A program made the position numbers and the translations under genes. From Microbacterium sp. SORGH_AS_0428 (lineage in GTDB: Bacteria; Actinomycetota; Actinomycetes; Actinomycetales; Microbacteriaceae): DNA of 64,000 bases. The notes beneath the pieces were generated by a model. The model did no database searches. It was not told the DNA's origin and saw only the letters and a program-made list of their open reading frames with translations. The stretch lies in NCBI RefSeq assembly GCF_031453615.1, contig NZ_JAVIZT010000001.1, positions 124,001-188,000 on the forward strand. The letters are read 5' to 3'. Within the stretch, counting starts at the first letter, position 1. Each line of letters starts with the position of its first letter. Positions 1-8,440 of this stretch are shown piece by piece.

Positions 1-53
1 TCGACTTCCATCACGAGGTATTCGCCGACGTCCCGCGGCCGGAGGGGCAGTGA
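1..53 (+). CDS. 3' end of an upstream gene, possibly signal peptidase I (partial)
   Basis: An open frame entering from the left edge encodes the C-terminal tail DFHHEVFADVPRPEGQ and stops at a TGA (51-53) that overlaps the GTG start of rnhB by two bases. In actinobacteria the gene directly before rnhB is usually lepB (signal peptidase I), so this is probably its last 16 codons. No catalytic motif lies inside the window, so the identity rests on gene order alone. Confidence 0.4.
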   Translation, partial: DFHHEVFADVPRPEGQ

Positions 54-709
54 GCCCGGTTCAACCGACGCTGCGCCTGGAACGGCGCCTGTGGGCAGAG
101 CAGCGCGTCGTCGTCGCCTGCGACGAGGTGGGACGAGGCGCTCTCGCCGGCCCTGTGGTGATCGGTGCGACGGTGATGGCGCCGCGGACCCGCCGCGTTC
201 GGATCCCCGAGGGGCTGCGTGACTCGAAGCTCATTCCGGAGGCGCGGAGGGCGGATGTGGCCCGAGCCGCCGCGGCGTGGGTCGATGCGAGCGCTCTGGG
301 CTGGGCTTCGGCTGCAGAGATCGACGCCGTGGGGATCACGCGGGCGCTCGGCCTCGCCGCGCACCGCGCTCTCGACGGGATCCGCGCGCAGGGCGTGGAC
401 ATGACGGATGCGGTCGTACTGCTCGACGGCAACCACGACTACATCTCGCCGGCCGGCGCGACGCCGTACGAGGTGCGCACCGTCATCAAGGGCGATCGTG
501 ATTGCGCGAGCGCCGCGGCCGCGTCCGTGGTCGCGAAGGTCGCGCGTGACGCGCACATGGTCGCGCTGCACCCGGATGCGCCCGCGTACCTGTGGGAGCG
601 CAACAAGGGCTATGCGAGCCCTGAGCACCGTGCCGCCATCGCCGCGCACGGGCTTCACGCGCATCATCGTGCCTCCTGGCAGATCGCCGCGGCGCCCACA
701 CTCTTCTGA
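50..709 (+). CDS. rnhB: Ribonuclease HII
   Basis: 219 residues, usual length for RNase HII, the cytoplasmic enzyme that nicks RNA-DNA hybrids and removes single ribonucleotides misincorporated in DNA. The family signature CDEVGRGALAGPVV starts at residue 24, giving the catalytic pair D25/E26. The DSK motif follows near residue 62, LLDGNHDYI carries the next acidic residue, and GDRDCASAAAASVVAKVARD is the conserved segment with the last metal ligand. The GTG start overlaps the upstream stop, so it is probably in one transcript with the preceding gene. A second RNase H, type I, is at 61484. Confidence 0.97.
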   Translation: MSPVQPTLRLERRLWAEQRVVVACDEVGRGALAGPVVIGATVMAPRTRRVRIPEGLRDSKLIPEARRADVARAAAAWVDASALGWASAAEIDAVGITRALGLAAHRALDGIRAQGVDMTDAVVLLDGNHDYISPAGATPYEVRTVIKGDRDCASAAAASVVAKVARDAHMVALHPDAPAYLWERNKGYASPEHRAAIAAHGLHAHHRASWQIAAAPTLF

Positions 710-735
710 GACCGCGCCGACCCGGACCGCAGCCG

Positions 736-741
736 TAGAAT
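736..741 (+). promoter_or_regulatory. Putative -10 element TAGAAT before the DUF2469 gene
   Basis: TAGAAT lies nine bases before the ATG at 751. The transcript would have no leader or only a very short one. No ribosome binding site is visible between the hexamer and the start. Confidence 0.5.
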
Positions 742-750
742 GGACGCACC

Positions 751-1074
751 ATGGATGACGATGTCTTCGAAGACTACGACCGCGAACTCGAGCTCGCTCT
801 CTACCGGGAGTACCGCGACGTCGTCTCGCAGTTCCAGTACGTGATCGAGACCGAACGCCGCTTCTACCTCGCCAACGACGTCAATGTCGTGCGTCGCGAC
901 ACCGAGCACGATTTCTACTTCGAGATCTCGATGACAGACGTGTGGGTGTGGGACATCTACCGCGCCGACCGCTTCGTGAAGGCCGTGCGCGTGCTGACGT
1001 TCAAGGACGTGAACGTCGAGGAACTCTCCCGCCGTGACTTCCAGCTTCCCGAGGAGCTCTCGCTCGACAACTGA
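751..1074 (+). CDS. DUF2469 family protein
   Basis: 107 residues, very acidic, starting MDDDVFEDYDRELELALYRE and containing the well-conserved centre FYLANDVNVV and YFEISMTDVWVWDIYR. This matches the actinobacterial DUF2469 family, which is found almost always next to rnhB and yraN. Its biochemical role is unknown. There is no signal peptide, membrane segment or recognisable catalytic motif, so it is probably cytosolic. Confidence 0.9.
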   Translation: MDDDVFEDYDRELELALYREYRDVVSQFQYVIETERRFYLANDVNVVRRDTEHDFYFEISMTDVWVWDIYRADRFVKAVRVLTFKDVNVEELSRRDFQLPEELSLDN

Positions 1075-1100
1075 GCGGCTCTCCTCACCCCGTGGGACGC

Positions 1101-1117
1101 GGCGGGTTCTCCCCGCC
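1101..1117 (+). terminator. Short GC hairpin after the DUF2469 gene
   Basis: GGCGGG (1101-1106), loop TTCTC, CCCGCC (1112-1117) lies 27 bases after the stop at 1074. There is no T-run, so it is at best a weak or Rho-assisted terminator. Confidence 0.3.
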
Positions 1118-1166
1118 GACGCATCCGGCCTGAGGGGCGACCTCCTCGAGTCGGCACGCTGGGGGC

Positions 1167-1529
1167 ATGGCAGCGAAAGACGACCTGGGGCGAGACGGTG
1201 AGAACCGTGCCGCATCCTTCCTGGCCGAGCGCGGGTACCGGATCCTCGACCGCAACTGGCGGTGTCCTCTGGGTGAGATCGACATCGTCGCGGCGGAAGC
1301 CGGCGAGATCGTCGTCGTCGAGGTCAAGACACGCACGAGCGAGCGTTTCGGGCATCCGCTCGAAGCCATCGACGCGCGCAAACGCGCCCGGCTGTGGCGA
1401 CTCGCGGTGGCCTGGTGCATGGCGCATCCCGACGAGGCTCGAGGTCGCGCCGTGCGCATCGACGCCGTGTCGGTGCTGGGCATGGATGCGGGCACCGGAC
1501 ATGTCGAGCATCTGCGAGACGTGCGATGA
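1167..1529 (+). CDS. YraN family endonuclease-like protein (UPF0102)
   Basis: 120 residues. The family core is complete: GRDGENRAASFLAERGYRIL, then NWRCPLGEIDIVA with the GEID acidic pair, then VVEVKTR, which resembles the PD-(D/E)XK nuclease motif (E-x-K). Length and order of motifs match YraN proteins, whose exact function is not settled; a role in DNA processing is suggested by the fold and by the neighbours comM and dprA. Its stop overlaps the comM ATG, so the two are translationally coupled. Confidence 0.9.
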   Translation: MAAKDDLGRDGENRAASFLAERGYRILDRNWRCPLGEIDIVAAEAGEIVVVEVKTRTSERFGHPLEAIDARKRARLWRLAVAWCMAHPDEARGRAVRIDAVSVLGMDAGTGHVEHLRDVR

Positions 1530-3052
1530 CCGTCGCGCGGACGTGGTCGATCGCGCTGAACGGGCTCGAGGGCGCCCTCGTCGAGGTCGAAGCCGATGTC
1601 AGCCAGCAGACCCCCGAGTTCCGCATCATCGGGCTGGGTGATCGGGCGCTCGGCGAGGCTGTGCAGCGCGTGCACAACGCGTGCGCGAACTCCGGGCTTC
1701 CGTTGCCCAGACGCCGTCTCACGGTCAACCTCTCACCGGCGAGCCTGCCCAAGCACGGGTCCGGGTTCGACGTCGCGATCGCGATCGCCGCGCTGACGGC
1801 AGACGGCGGATTGGATGCGGCGTCGGTCGCCGGTACGGTGCATATCGGCGAGCTGGGGCTGGACGGCCGGCTGCGGCCCGTCGCGGGCGTGCTCCCCGCC
1901 GTGGTGGCCGCCGCGCGTGCCGGGCGTCGCCGGATCGTCGTTCCTGCCGCGAACGGCGAGGAGGCCCAGCTCGTGACGGGCATCGAGGTGCTGCCGGCGG
2001 CGACATTGGCCGAGGTCGCGGCCCGGCACGGCGCGGACGTGGTCGTTCCCGACGCGCCCCCGCCGATGCGCGCCGCGGCGGCGGACGAGGAGCCGGAGCT
2101 GCTGGACCTGTCGGACGTCATAGGTCAGCGCGAAGCGGTCGAGGCGCTGGTGGTGGCCGCGGCGGGCGGGCATCACCTGCTGATGAGCGGGCCGCCCGGG
2201 GCGGGCAAGACGATGCTCGCGCGGCGCCTGCCGGGCATCCTGCCGCCGCTCGATCGCGAGGCGGCCCTCGCCGTGGCATCGATCCGGTCGCTGTCCGGCG
2301 AGGCCGTGACCTCGCTCACCCGCATCCCGCCGCTGGAGGCGCCGCACCATACGGCCAGCGTCGCGGCGCTCGTCGGCGGAGGCTCCCGCGTGATCCGGCC
2401 CGGCGCGATCGCCCGCGCCAGCGAGGGGGTGTTGTTCCTCGATGAGGCGGGGGAGTTTCCCGCGAGCGTGCTCGATGCCCTGCGACAGCCGCTCGAGCGT
2501 GGCGACATCCACATCCACCGCTCCGGGGTCAGCGTGCGCTACCCCGCACGGTTTCAGCTGGTTCTCGCGACCAATCCCTGTCCCTGCGGCAACTACGGAG
2601 TGCGTGGTGCGACGTGCGAGTGCCCGCCGGCCGCGATCCGCCGCTACCTGGGTCGACTGTCGGGACCGCTCCTGGACCGCGTGGACATCGATCTGCCGAT
2701 GCGCCGCGTCGTGGCGGTGGGCGCCGACGCCGCGGTCGGGCGCGTATCGACAGCGGAAGCGGCCGGACGCGTCGCGGCTGCCCGTGCGCGCACCGCGGAG
2801 CGGTTGGCGCGGACGCCCTGGCGGCGAAACGTCGATGTTCCCGGCCGTTGGCTGCGCGAAGGACCCACGGCGCCGCCCGCCGCCGTGCGGGCGCCGCTGG
2901 ATGCCGCGCTCGAACGCGGCCAGCTGACCTTGCGCGGGTACGACCGCGTGCTGCGGTTGGCATGGACGTTGGCCGATCTCGCGCAGCGTCCCCTTCCGAC
3001 CCCGGAGGACATCGGCCGAGCGCTCTTCATGAAACGGGGGATCGCGGCATGA
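1526..3052 (+). CDS. comM: ComM/YifB family Mg-chelatase-like AAA+ ATPase
   Basis: 508 residues. The start is the ATG at 1526, which forms an ATGA overlap with the yraN stop. The N-terminal Lon-like fold (residues about 1-170) is followed by the Mg-chelatase AAA+ domain with Walker A GPPGAGKTM and Walker B VLFLDEAGEF, and by the C-terminal segment with CPCGNYG and CECPP (likely zinc-binding). ComM in naturally competent bacteria is a branch-migration helicase that helps integrate incoming DNA; the role in this organism is inferred. It is coupled to the dprA remnant downstream by an ATGA overlap. Confidence 0.95.
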   Translation: MTVARTWSIALNGLEGALVEVEADVSQQTPEFRIIGLGDRALGEAVQRVHNACANSGLPLPRRRLTVNLSPASLPKHGSGFDVAIAIAALTADGGLDAASVAGTVHIGELGLDGRLRPVAGVLPAVVAAARAGRRRIVVPAANGEEAQLVTGIEVLPAATLAEVAARHGADVVVPDAPPPMRAAAADEEPELLDLSDVIGQREAVEALVVAAAGGHHLLMSGPPGAGKTMLARRLPGILPPLDREAALAVASIRSLSGEAVTSLTRIPPLEAPHHTASVAALVGGGSRVIRPGAIARASEGVLFLDEAGEFPASVLDALRQPLERGDIHIHRSGVSVRYPARFQLVLATNPCPCGNYGVRGATCECPPAAIRRYLGRLSGPLLDRVDIDLPMRRVVAVGADAAVGRVSTAEAAGRVAAARARTAERLARTPWRRNVDVPGRWLREGPTAPPAAVRAPLDAALERGQLTLRGYDRVLRLAWTLADLAQRPLPTPEDIGRALFMKRGIAA

Positions 3053-4210
3053 ACGTCGCCGCCGCGATCGAGCGCATGCTCCCTCTGCTGGGGGAGCGGG
3101 CCACGCCGGAGCGGGCCGCCCGGGTCTTCTGGAGCGGTGTCGCAGAACCGGGCGATGCGATCGCGGGAGCGCTGCTGGCGCGCGTGCCCGCCGTGGCCGC
3201 GCTCCGCGTCGCCGCGCACGCGGCGGAGATCCAGCGGATCACCGGGACGGGAGCGCGCCCCGCGGCGGATGCGGCAGCACGCTGGCGTCCTCGACTGCGC
3301 GACGACCTCCTGAGCGACCCGCTCGAGCGGGCGGCGCGCTCGCGCGTGTCGATCCTCGTCCCCACGGACCCCGAGTGGCCCGAAGCGGTCGACGACCTGG
3401 GGCAGCACGCTCCGATCACGCTGTGGGTCCGCGGCGCTCCCGCTGCGCTCCGTGCGCCATCGATCGCGCTCGTCGGTGCACGGGCGGCAACCGCCTACGG
3501 CGAAACACGTGGCGGGTGAGCTCGCTGCGGGAGTGGCCGGCGCGGGCGTCTCCGTCATCTCGGGCGCCGCCTACGGGATCGACGGTGCAGCGCATCGCAG
3601 TGCACTCGCCACCCGCTCCGGGTCCACCGTCGCCGTCCTCGCCGGCGGCTGCGATCGCTCCTACCCCGCCGGGCATGAGCAGCTGCTGGAGCGGATCGCC
3701 GCGACAGGGGCGGTGGTCGCGGAAGTGCCGTGCGGGGCAGCGCCGACCAAGTGGCGATTCCTCGCGCGCAACCGCCTCATCGCGGCACTCTCGCTCGCGA
3801 CCATCGTTGTCGAGGCGGGGCCACGGAGCGGGTCGTTGAACACGGCCGGGCACGCGGCGTCGTTGGGTCGCCCCCTGGGAGCCGTGCCGGGACCGGTCAC
3901 CAGTGCGGCCTCCCTCGGATGCCACCGGCTCCTGCGCGAGTACGACGCGGTCTGCGTGACGGATGCGGCCGAGGCGCGGGAACTAGCCGGCCTCGGGATG
4001 GCTCGGCCACTCGCGGTGCCCGGGGCGCGGACGGATGAGCGGACGCGCGTGCGGGACGCGCTGAGCACGAGAGTCGGGCGCGATGCGACCGAGCTGGCGG
4101 CGCGATCGGGGCTCGCGACCGCCGAGGTCGAGGCCATCCTCGGCGTCATGCTCTTGGACGGATCGGTCGTGGGCATCGACGGCGGGTGGCGACGCGCTGC
4201 GGGGCGGTGA
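3049..4210 (+). pseudogene. dprA: DprA/Smf DNA-processing protein, interrupted by a one-base frameshift
   Basis: DprA binds incoming single-stranded DNA and loads RecA. Reading from ATG 3049 gives a normal N-terminus up to SIALVGARAATAYGE, then leaves the family frame at the AAA run 3503-3505 and stops at 3519. The +1 frame immediately continues with HVAGELAAGVAGAGVSVISG, AAYGIDGAAHR, the Rossmann-like core, RNRLIAALS and a C-terminal winged-helix segment, ending at TGA 4210. Removing one A restores GEHVAGEL and a 386-residue protein of normal length and sequence. Either the gene is recently inactivated or the base is a sequencing error; there is no classical slippery site to suggest programmed frameshifting. 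It follows comM with an ATGA overlap. Confidence 0.9.
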
Positions 4211-4226
4211 CTGGCAAGCTGGCTGC

Positions 4227-5129
4227 ATGTTGCTAGTGGCTGCGATCGAGGCGTGGTGCGATCACCTCGCGGACGTGCGTCGCCTGTCGCCGGCGACCGT
4301 GCGGGCGTATGGGGCCGATCTGCGCGATTTCGCCGCGCTGTCCGGGGTCCAAGAGGTCGAGAGTGCGGACCTGGAGGAGCTGCGCGAGTGGCTCTGGCAG
4401 GCCACGAACCGCGGCGATAGCCGCGCGACGATCGCCCGGCGTACCGCATCCGCCCGAGGCTTCTTCGGCTGGGCGCGCGAGCAGGGGATCATCCAGGCCG
4501 ACCCGAGCCTGCGTCTCATCGCACCCAAACGCGGTCGCACGCTTCCGGCGGTCGCGAGCGCGCCCGCGCTGGGCGAGATGCTCGGCGCCATGGCCAGGGA
4601 CAGCGCCGACGGTGACCCCGTCGTGTTGCGGGACCGGGCCGTGCTCGAACTGCTCTACGGCGCGGCTCTGCGCGTGTCGGAGCTGTGCGCACTGCGCAGC
4701 GGGGATCTCGACCGCGAGCGTCGCACTGTCCGGGTGACGGGAAAGGGCAACAAGGAACGAGTGGTTCCCTACGGGGCGCCCGCGGACGAGGCGGTCGCCG
4801 CGTATCTCGTCCGCGCGCGACCGGTCCTCGCCGCCCGCGCCCGGGATCAGCACGCGCAAGCCCTCTTCCTCGGGGTGAGAGGCGGCGCTCTGGGTCCACG
4901 CAGCGTGTACGACCTCGTCGCCCGCACCGTCGGCCCCGTCATCGGACGGGCTGCCGGACCCCACGCCCTGCGACACTCCGCCGCCACGCACCTGCTGGAT
5001 GGCGGAGCCGACCTGCGCGCCGTGCAGGAGATGCTCGGGCATGCGAACCTCGGCACCACGCAGATCTACACGCACGTCTCGCACGAGCGACTCGCGGCCA
5101 CCTACCGGCAGGCCCATCCGCGGGCGTGA
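4227..5129 (+). CDS. xerC: Tyrosine recombinase XerC
   Basis: 300 residues, the normal size for Xer recombinases, which with a partner resolve chromosome dimers at dif. The SAM-like N-terminal domain spans about residues 1-95. The catalytic set is complete: R149 (ALRVSEL), K173 (TGKGNKERV), H246 and R249 (HALRHSAATH), H272 (GHANLGTTQ) and nucleophile Y281 (IYTHVS). The ATG at 4227 was chosen because it gives the standard N-terminus just after the dprA stop at 4210. Its location matches the xerC locus of other actinobacteria, between dprA and rpsB. Confidence 0.93.
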   Translation: MLLVAAIEAWCDHLADVRRLSPATVRAYGADLRDFAALSGVQEVESADLEELREWLWQATNRGDSRATIARRTASARGFFGWAREQGIIQADPSLRLIAPKRGRTLPAVASAPALGEMLGAMARDSADGDPVVLRDRAVLELLYGAALRVSELCALRSGDLDRERRTVRVTGKGNKERVVPYGAPADEAVAAYLVRARPVLAARARDQHAQALFLGVRGGALGPRSVYDLVARTVGPVIGRAAGPHALRHSAATHLLDGGADLRAVQEMLGHANLGTTQIYTHVSHERLAATYRQAHPRA

Positions 5130-5149
5130 CGCAGACCGCGCACGACGCG

Positions 5150-5155
5150 TACCGT
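5150..5155 (+). promoter_or_regulatory. Putative -10 element TACCGT, leaderless arrangement
   Basis: TACCGT is followed by six bases and then the ATG of the DUF3060 lipoprotein at 5162, so transcription would begin at the start codon. Confidence 0.4.
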
Positions 5156-5161
5156 GAGGGC

Positions 5162-5734
5162 ATGACACCGCGCCGGCTGGGCCAGATCGCGATCCTCGTC
5201 GCCGCGGCGGCGGTACTGACCGGATGCGGCGTCGTCGCCGGCCCTCGACAGACCGTCCTCCCGGAGCCGCCGACCACAGCGCGACCGTCGTCGCCCGCCC
5301 CCGCCCGTTCGACCACGCCCGCGCCGACCGCGCCGTCACCCGGAGTGGACGGTCGGCTCGTCTGCGGCAGTGGGACGACGGAGATCTCCGGCGCCGATCA
5401 GGACTTCGTGCTGTCCGGCGAGTGCGGGAGCGTGATGATCGGCGGAACGGCGCTGCGTGTGGATGCGACGCAGGCGACACTCGGCGTCGTTCAGCTCTCG
5501 GGGGATCGCAACGACCTGCGCGCATCCGACATCGCGGACCTCTCCGTGGGAGGACAGGACAACACCGTCGACGCGGGAACACTGTCGACGGTGACCCTCA
5601 ACGGCGACCGCAACTCCCTGACGACAGCGGGCTTCAGCGCGCTGATCTTGTCGGGCAACGACAACACGGTGCGCGCGGCCAGCCAGGGTGCGGTGACCGA
5701 CAACGGCCAGCGCAACACCGTCACCGGTCGCTGA
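5162..5734 (+). CDS. Lipoprotein with DUF3060 domain
   Basis: 190 residues. MTPRRLGQIAILVAAAAVLTGC is a lipoprotein signal with the lipidated cysteine at residue 22. A Pro/Ser/Thr-rich linker of roughly 40 residues follows, then a repetitive C-terminal half with recurring short units such as LSGDRNDL, VGGQDNTV, LNGDRNSL, LSGNDNTV and DNGQRNTV. These N-D-x-V/L ladder repeats are typical of DUF3060 and suggest a small beta-solenoid outside the membrane. Function unknown. It converges with the peptidase gene; only two bases separate the two stops. Confidence 0.85.
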   Translation: MTPRRLGQIAILVAAAAVLTGCGVVAGPRQTVLPEPPTTARPSSPAPARSTTPAPTAPSPGVDGRLVCGSGTTEISGADQDFVLSGECGSVMIGGTALRVDATQATLGVVQLSGDRNDLRASDIADLSVGGQDNTVDAGTLSTVTLNGDRNSLTTAGFSALILSGNDNTVRAASQGAVTDNGQRNTVTGR

Positions 5735-5736
5735 GC

Positions 5737-6264
5737 TCAGCAGCACGGCAGCAGCACGGCTCCGGGTACCCCGCCCAGCAGGAGCAGCGGGTTGATGTAC
5801 ACGCCGTCGAGCCGAGCGCCGAGGTGGAGAGCGCCGCGGGCGGCGTGCCCGCCGTCGGCGAGCGTGCCCACGACGTCGCCGGCGGCCACCCTCGTGCCCG
5901 TCGGCAGGGAGGTGGTGACGGGCTCGAGCGTGCTCACCAGGCCCTCGCCATGGTCGATGGTGACGACGGGGCGGTCGACGACGACCCCCGCGAACAGGAT
6001 CACACCGTCATCGGGGGCGACGACGGTGTCGGTGCCGGCATCGATGTCGATCCCGCGATGGCCGGCCGCGTACTCGTGCGCGGGCTGCCGATAGGCCTCG
6101 ACCACGCGGCCGAGCACCGGCCACGTCCACGAGTGCTCCGCATCCGCAGCGGATGCGTCGGCCGAGGTGTCCGGTGACCATGTCGCCACGGCGGACGGGG
6201 TCGTGAGGACGAGCAGGGCGATGGCGACGGCGACGGCGCGGCGGATGCGGGTGAGGACGGACAT
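5737..6264 (-). CDS. M23 (LytM-like) peptidase domain protein, probably non-catalytic
   Basis: 175 residues when started at ATG 6264, which gives a signal peptide (basic MSVLTRIRRA, then a hydrophobic stretch ending near TTPSAVA). The extracellular LytM domain has GHRGIDID with the zinc ligands H69 and D73, and a late ALHLGAR motif. Classical LytM enzymes have H-x-H at the last site; here the first of these is alanine, and the other catalytic His (normally in a Y-x-H-L type motif) is replaced in STLEPV. Zinc ligands appear kept but the catalytic histidines lost, so it may bind or regulate cell wall rather than cut it. It is divergent from rpsB, as in other actinobacteria. Confidence 0.85.
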   Translation of the reverse strand: MSVLTRIRRAVAVAIALLVLTTPSAVATWSPDTSADASAADAEHSWTWPVLGRVVEAYRQPAHEYAAGHRGIDIDAGTDTVVAPDDGVILFAGVVVDRPVVTIDHGEGLVSTLEPVTTSLPTGTRVAAGDVVGTLADGGHAARGALHLGARLDGVYINPLLLLGGVPGAVLLPCC

Positions 6265-6391
6265 GCCCTCACCGTGCCCGGCAACGCGAGGTGCGTGGGT
6301 CGCGGAGACGCTCGTGGGGATGGTTCGCCGGGGTGGGAGAACGGGGGAGGAGATGTCCTTCGGGTGCACCGCGGTGCGGGTCGGTGGCTGA

Positions 6392-6397
6392 TACACT
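6392..6397 (+). promoter_or_regulatory. Putative -10 element TACACT of the rpsB-tsf operon
   Basis: TACACT sits about 165 bases before the rpsB ATG at 6563, in the 298-base gap between the divergent peptidase and rpsB. A start just after it would create a 5' leader of about 160 bases containing the hairpins listed separately. Confidence 0.45.
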
Positions 6398-6472
6398 TGA
6401 GGCGCACCTCGCATGTCGAGGTGACTCCGCGTGCCCAAAGCGGCCACACCCGCGGCACATCCACCCTACGGT

Positions 6473-6533
6473 CCCGTCTTCGGACGGGTGGGTGCGTGCC
6501 GGGCACCAGGCTCGTCGACCGATCGGTTCGACG
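6473..6533 (+). promoter_or_regulatory. Structured rpsB mRNA leader (consecutive hairpins)
   Basis: Two helices can be read directly. CCCGTC-TTCG-GACGGG (6473-6488) is a six-pair stem closed by a UUCG loop, which could be extended by flanking CACCC/GGGTG. CGTCGACCG-AT-CGGTTCGACG (6513-6533) is nine pairs with one bulge and ends about 15 bases before the AGAAGGAG ribosome binding site. In other bacteria ribosomal protein S2 represses its own mRNA through the leader; that role here is inference. Confidence 0.4.
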
Positions 6534-6562
6534 CGAACAACCGCAACAGAAGGAGAACGGCC

Positions 6563-7465
6563 ATGGCCGTCGTCACCATTCGCCAGCTGCTCGACAGCGG
6601 CGTCCACTTCGGACACCAGACCCGCCGGTGGAACCCGAAGGTCAAGCGCTTCATCCTCACGGAGCGCTCCGGCATCCACATCATCGACCTCCAGCAGTCG
6701 CTGTCGTACATCGACAAGGCGTACGAGTTCGTCAAGGAGACCGTCGCCCACGGCGGCACGGTTCTCTTCGTCGGCACGAAGAAGCAGGCACAGGAAGTCA
6801 TCGCCGAGCAGGCGACGCGCGTCGGCCAGCCCTACGTCAACCAGCGCTGGCTCGGTGGTCTGCTCACCAACTTCTCGACGGTCAGCAAGCGCCTCGCCCG
6901 CATGAAGGAGCTCGAGGAGCTCGACTTCGAGGACCCGGCGGCCAGCGGATTCACGAAGAAGGAGCTGCTGCTCAAGAAGCGCGAGCTCGACAAGCTGCAC
7001 AAGTCGCTCGGCGGTATCCGCAACCTCACCAAGACGCCGTCGGCCATCTGGATCGTCGACGCCAAGCGCGAGCACCTCGCGGTCGATGAGGCCACCAAGC
7101 TCGGCATCCCCGTGATCGGCATCCTCGACACGAACGCCGACCCGGACGAGTTCCAGTTCCCGATCCCCGGCAACGACGACGCGATCCGCTCCGTCTCGCT
7201 GCTGACCCGCATCATCGCGGACGCCGCTGCCGAGGGCCTGCAGCAGAAGCACAACCCCGAGTCCGGCGCTGAAGAGCCCCTGGCCGAGTGGGAGCGCGAG
7301 CTGCTCGAGCAGGGTGCCCCCGTCGCCGAGGGTGCTGACGCGGTCGTCGCATCGACCGAGTCGGCCGCGGACGAGGCTGCCGCCGAGGAGCAGGTCGAGG
7401 CCGTCGCCGCCGCGTCCGGCGAGAGCGTCGAGGCCGTCGCTGAGGCCGAGGCCACCGACAAGTAA
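6563..7465 (+). CDS. rpsB: 30S ribosomal protein S2
   Basis: 300 residues. ATG 6563 is preceded by a strong AGAAGGAG ribosome binding site. It carries the S2 hallmarks: [18 protein letters not shown] near the N-terminus, [33 protein letters not shown], and [16 protein letters not shown]. The body ends near residue 235; the remaining about 65 residues are an Ala/Glu/Val-rich acidic tail, as is common in high-GC actinobacteria and probably disordered. It is the first gene of rpsB-tsf and needed for 30S assembly and S1/mRNA docking. Confidence 0.98.
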   Translation: MAVVTIRQLLDSGVHFGHQTRRWNPKVKRFILTERSGIHIIDLQQSLSYIDKAYEFVKETVAHGGTVLFVGTKKQAQEVIAEQATRVGQPYVNQRWLGGLLTNFSTVSKRLARMKELEELDFEDPAASGFTKKELLLKKRELDKLHKSLGGIRNLTKTPSAIWIVDAKREHLAVDEATKLGIPVIGILDTNADPDEFQFPIPGNDDAIRSVSLLTRIIADAAAEGLQQKHNPESGAEEPLAEWERELLEQGAPVAEGADAVVASTESAADEAAAEEQVEAVAAASGESVEAVAEAEATDK

Positions 7466-7489
7466 TCAGCGCGTCCCCTGGACCCGCTA

Positions 7490-7524
7490 CGATCGGCGCG
7501 GCCGCGAACCGGCCGCGCCGATCG
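7490..7524 (+). terminator. Perfect 15-pair hairpin between rpsB and tsf
   Basis: CGATCGGCGCGGCCG (7490-7504), loop CGAAC, CGGCCGCGCCGATCG (7510-7524) is a perfect 15-base inverted repeat. No T-run follows and it ends about 40 bases before the tsf start. It could be a partial terminator or an mRNA-stabilising or processing site that sets the S2 to EF-Ts ratio. A TACGAT hexamer (7488-7493) overlaps its left arm and could also be a -10 element. Confidence 0.6.
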
Positions 7525-7563
7525 GCATCCGCGAGAACTCTCCAACAGAAGGAGCCGCCACTC

Positions 7564-8391
7564 ATGGCAAACTTCACCATCGCCGACATCAAGGCTCTGC
7601 GCGAGCAGCTCGGCACGGGCATGGTCGACACCAAGAAGGCGCTCGAGGAAGCCGACGGCGACCTCGAGAAGGCCGTCGAGATCCTCCGCCTCAAGGGCGC
7701 GAAGGGCAACGCGAAGCGTGCGGACCGTTCGACGAGCGAGGGCCTCGTGGCCGCGCGCGAGGTCGACGGCAAGGTCACGCTCATCGAGCTGAACACCGAG
7801 ACCGACTTCGTCGCCAAGAACGAGCGCTTCATCGCTCTGGCCGACAAGGTCGTCGAGGCCGCCGCCGCCGTCTCCGCCGACTCCGTCGAGGCCGCCCTGG
7901 CTGCGCCGGTGGACGGCAAGACCGTCGAGCAGCTGATCTCCGACGAGGCAGCGATCATCGGCGAGAAGGTCGAACTGCGTCGCGTGCGCACCCTCTCGGG
8001 CGACCACGCCGAGGTCTACCTCCACAAGACCAGCAAGGACCTTCCGCCGCAGGTCGGCGTCGTCCTGATCTACTCGGGCGACGACGCGGAGACGGCGCGC
8101 AGCATCGCGCAGCACATCTCGTTCGCGAACCCCTCCTACCTTTCCCGCGACGACGTGCCCGAGGCCGACGTCGAGAAGGAGCGCGAGATCGTCACCGAGA
8201 TCTCCCGCAACGAGGGCAAGCCCGAGGCTGCACTGCCGAAGATCGTCGAGGGCCGCGTGAACGCGTTCTTCAAGCAGGTCGCCCTGCTCGACCAGGACTA
8301 CGCGCGCGACAACAAGCTGTCCGTCGCGAAGGTCGCCTCCGACGCGGGGCTCACCCTCACCGACTTCGCCCGTTTCAAGGTCGGCGCGTAA
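7564..8391 (+). CDS. tsf: Elongation factor Ts
   Basis: 275 residues, the normal size for EF-Ts, the guanine-nucleotide exchange factor for EF-Tu. The N-terminal UBA-like module has [20 protein letters not shown], followed by [17 protein letters not shown]; the EF-Tu contact [10 protein letters not shown] is intact (TDFV motif). Two dimerisation/core subdomains follow. An AGAAGGAG ribosome binding site precedes ATG 7564. It ends in a strong hairpin terminator at 8400-8431, so rpsB-tsf forms a closed unit. Confidence 0.98.
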   Translation: MANFTIADIKALREQLGTGMVDTKKALEEADGDLEKAVEILRLKGAKGNAKRADRSTSEGLVAAREVDGKVTLIELNTETDFVAKNERFIALADKVVEAAAAVSADSVEAALAAPVDGKTVEQLISDEAAIIGEKVELRRVRTLSGDHAEVYLHKTSKDLPPQVGVVLIYSGDDAETARSIAQHISFANPSYLSRDDVPEADVEKEREIVTEISRNEGKPEAALPKIVEGRVNAFFKQVALLDQDYARDNKLSVAKVASDAGLTLTDFARFKVGA

Positions 8392-8399
8392 GTCGCTCG

Positions 8400-8431
8400 A
8401 AAGGCCCGCATCGTCGTCGGTGCGGGCCTTT
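8400..8431 (+). terminator. Intrinsic-type terminator after tsf
   Basis: AAAGGCCCGCA (8400-8410), ten-base loop, TGCGGGCCTTT (8421-8431) forms an 11-pair stem whose last bases are a short T-run. It directly follows the tsf stop and precedes the pyrH promoter. Confidence 0.85.
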
Positions 8432-8440
8432 CGCATGCCG

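Noticed and set aside
3449..3519. Programmed +1 frameshifting in dprA
   Set aside because: No slippery heptamer, no rare codon or stop at the shift and no downstream pseudoknot visible; a simple extra A explains it.
4227..5129. XerC as an integrase of a mobile element
   Set aside because: Standard size and the conserved dprA-xerC-rpsB neighbourhood; both tRNA genes are far away with no att repeats.
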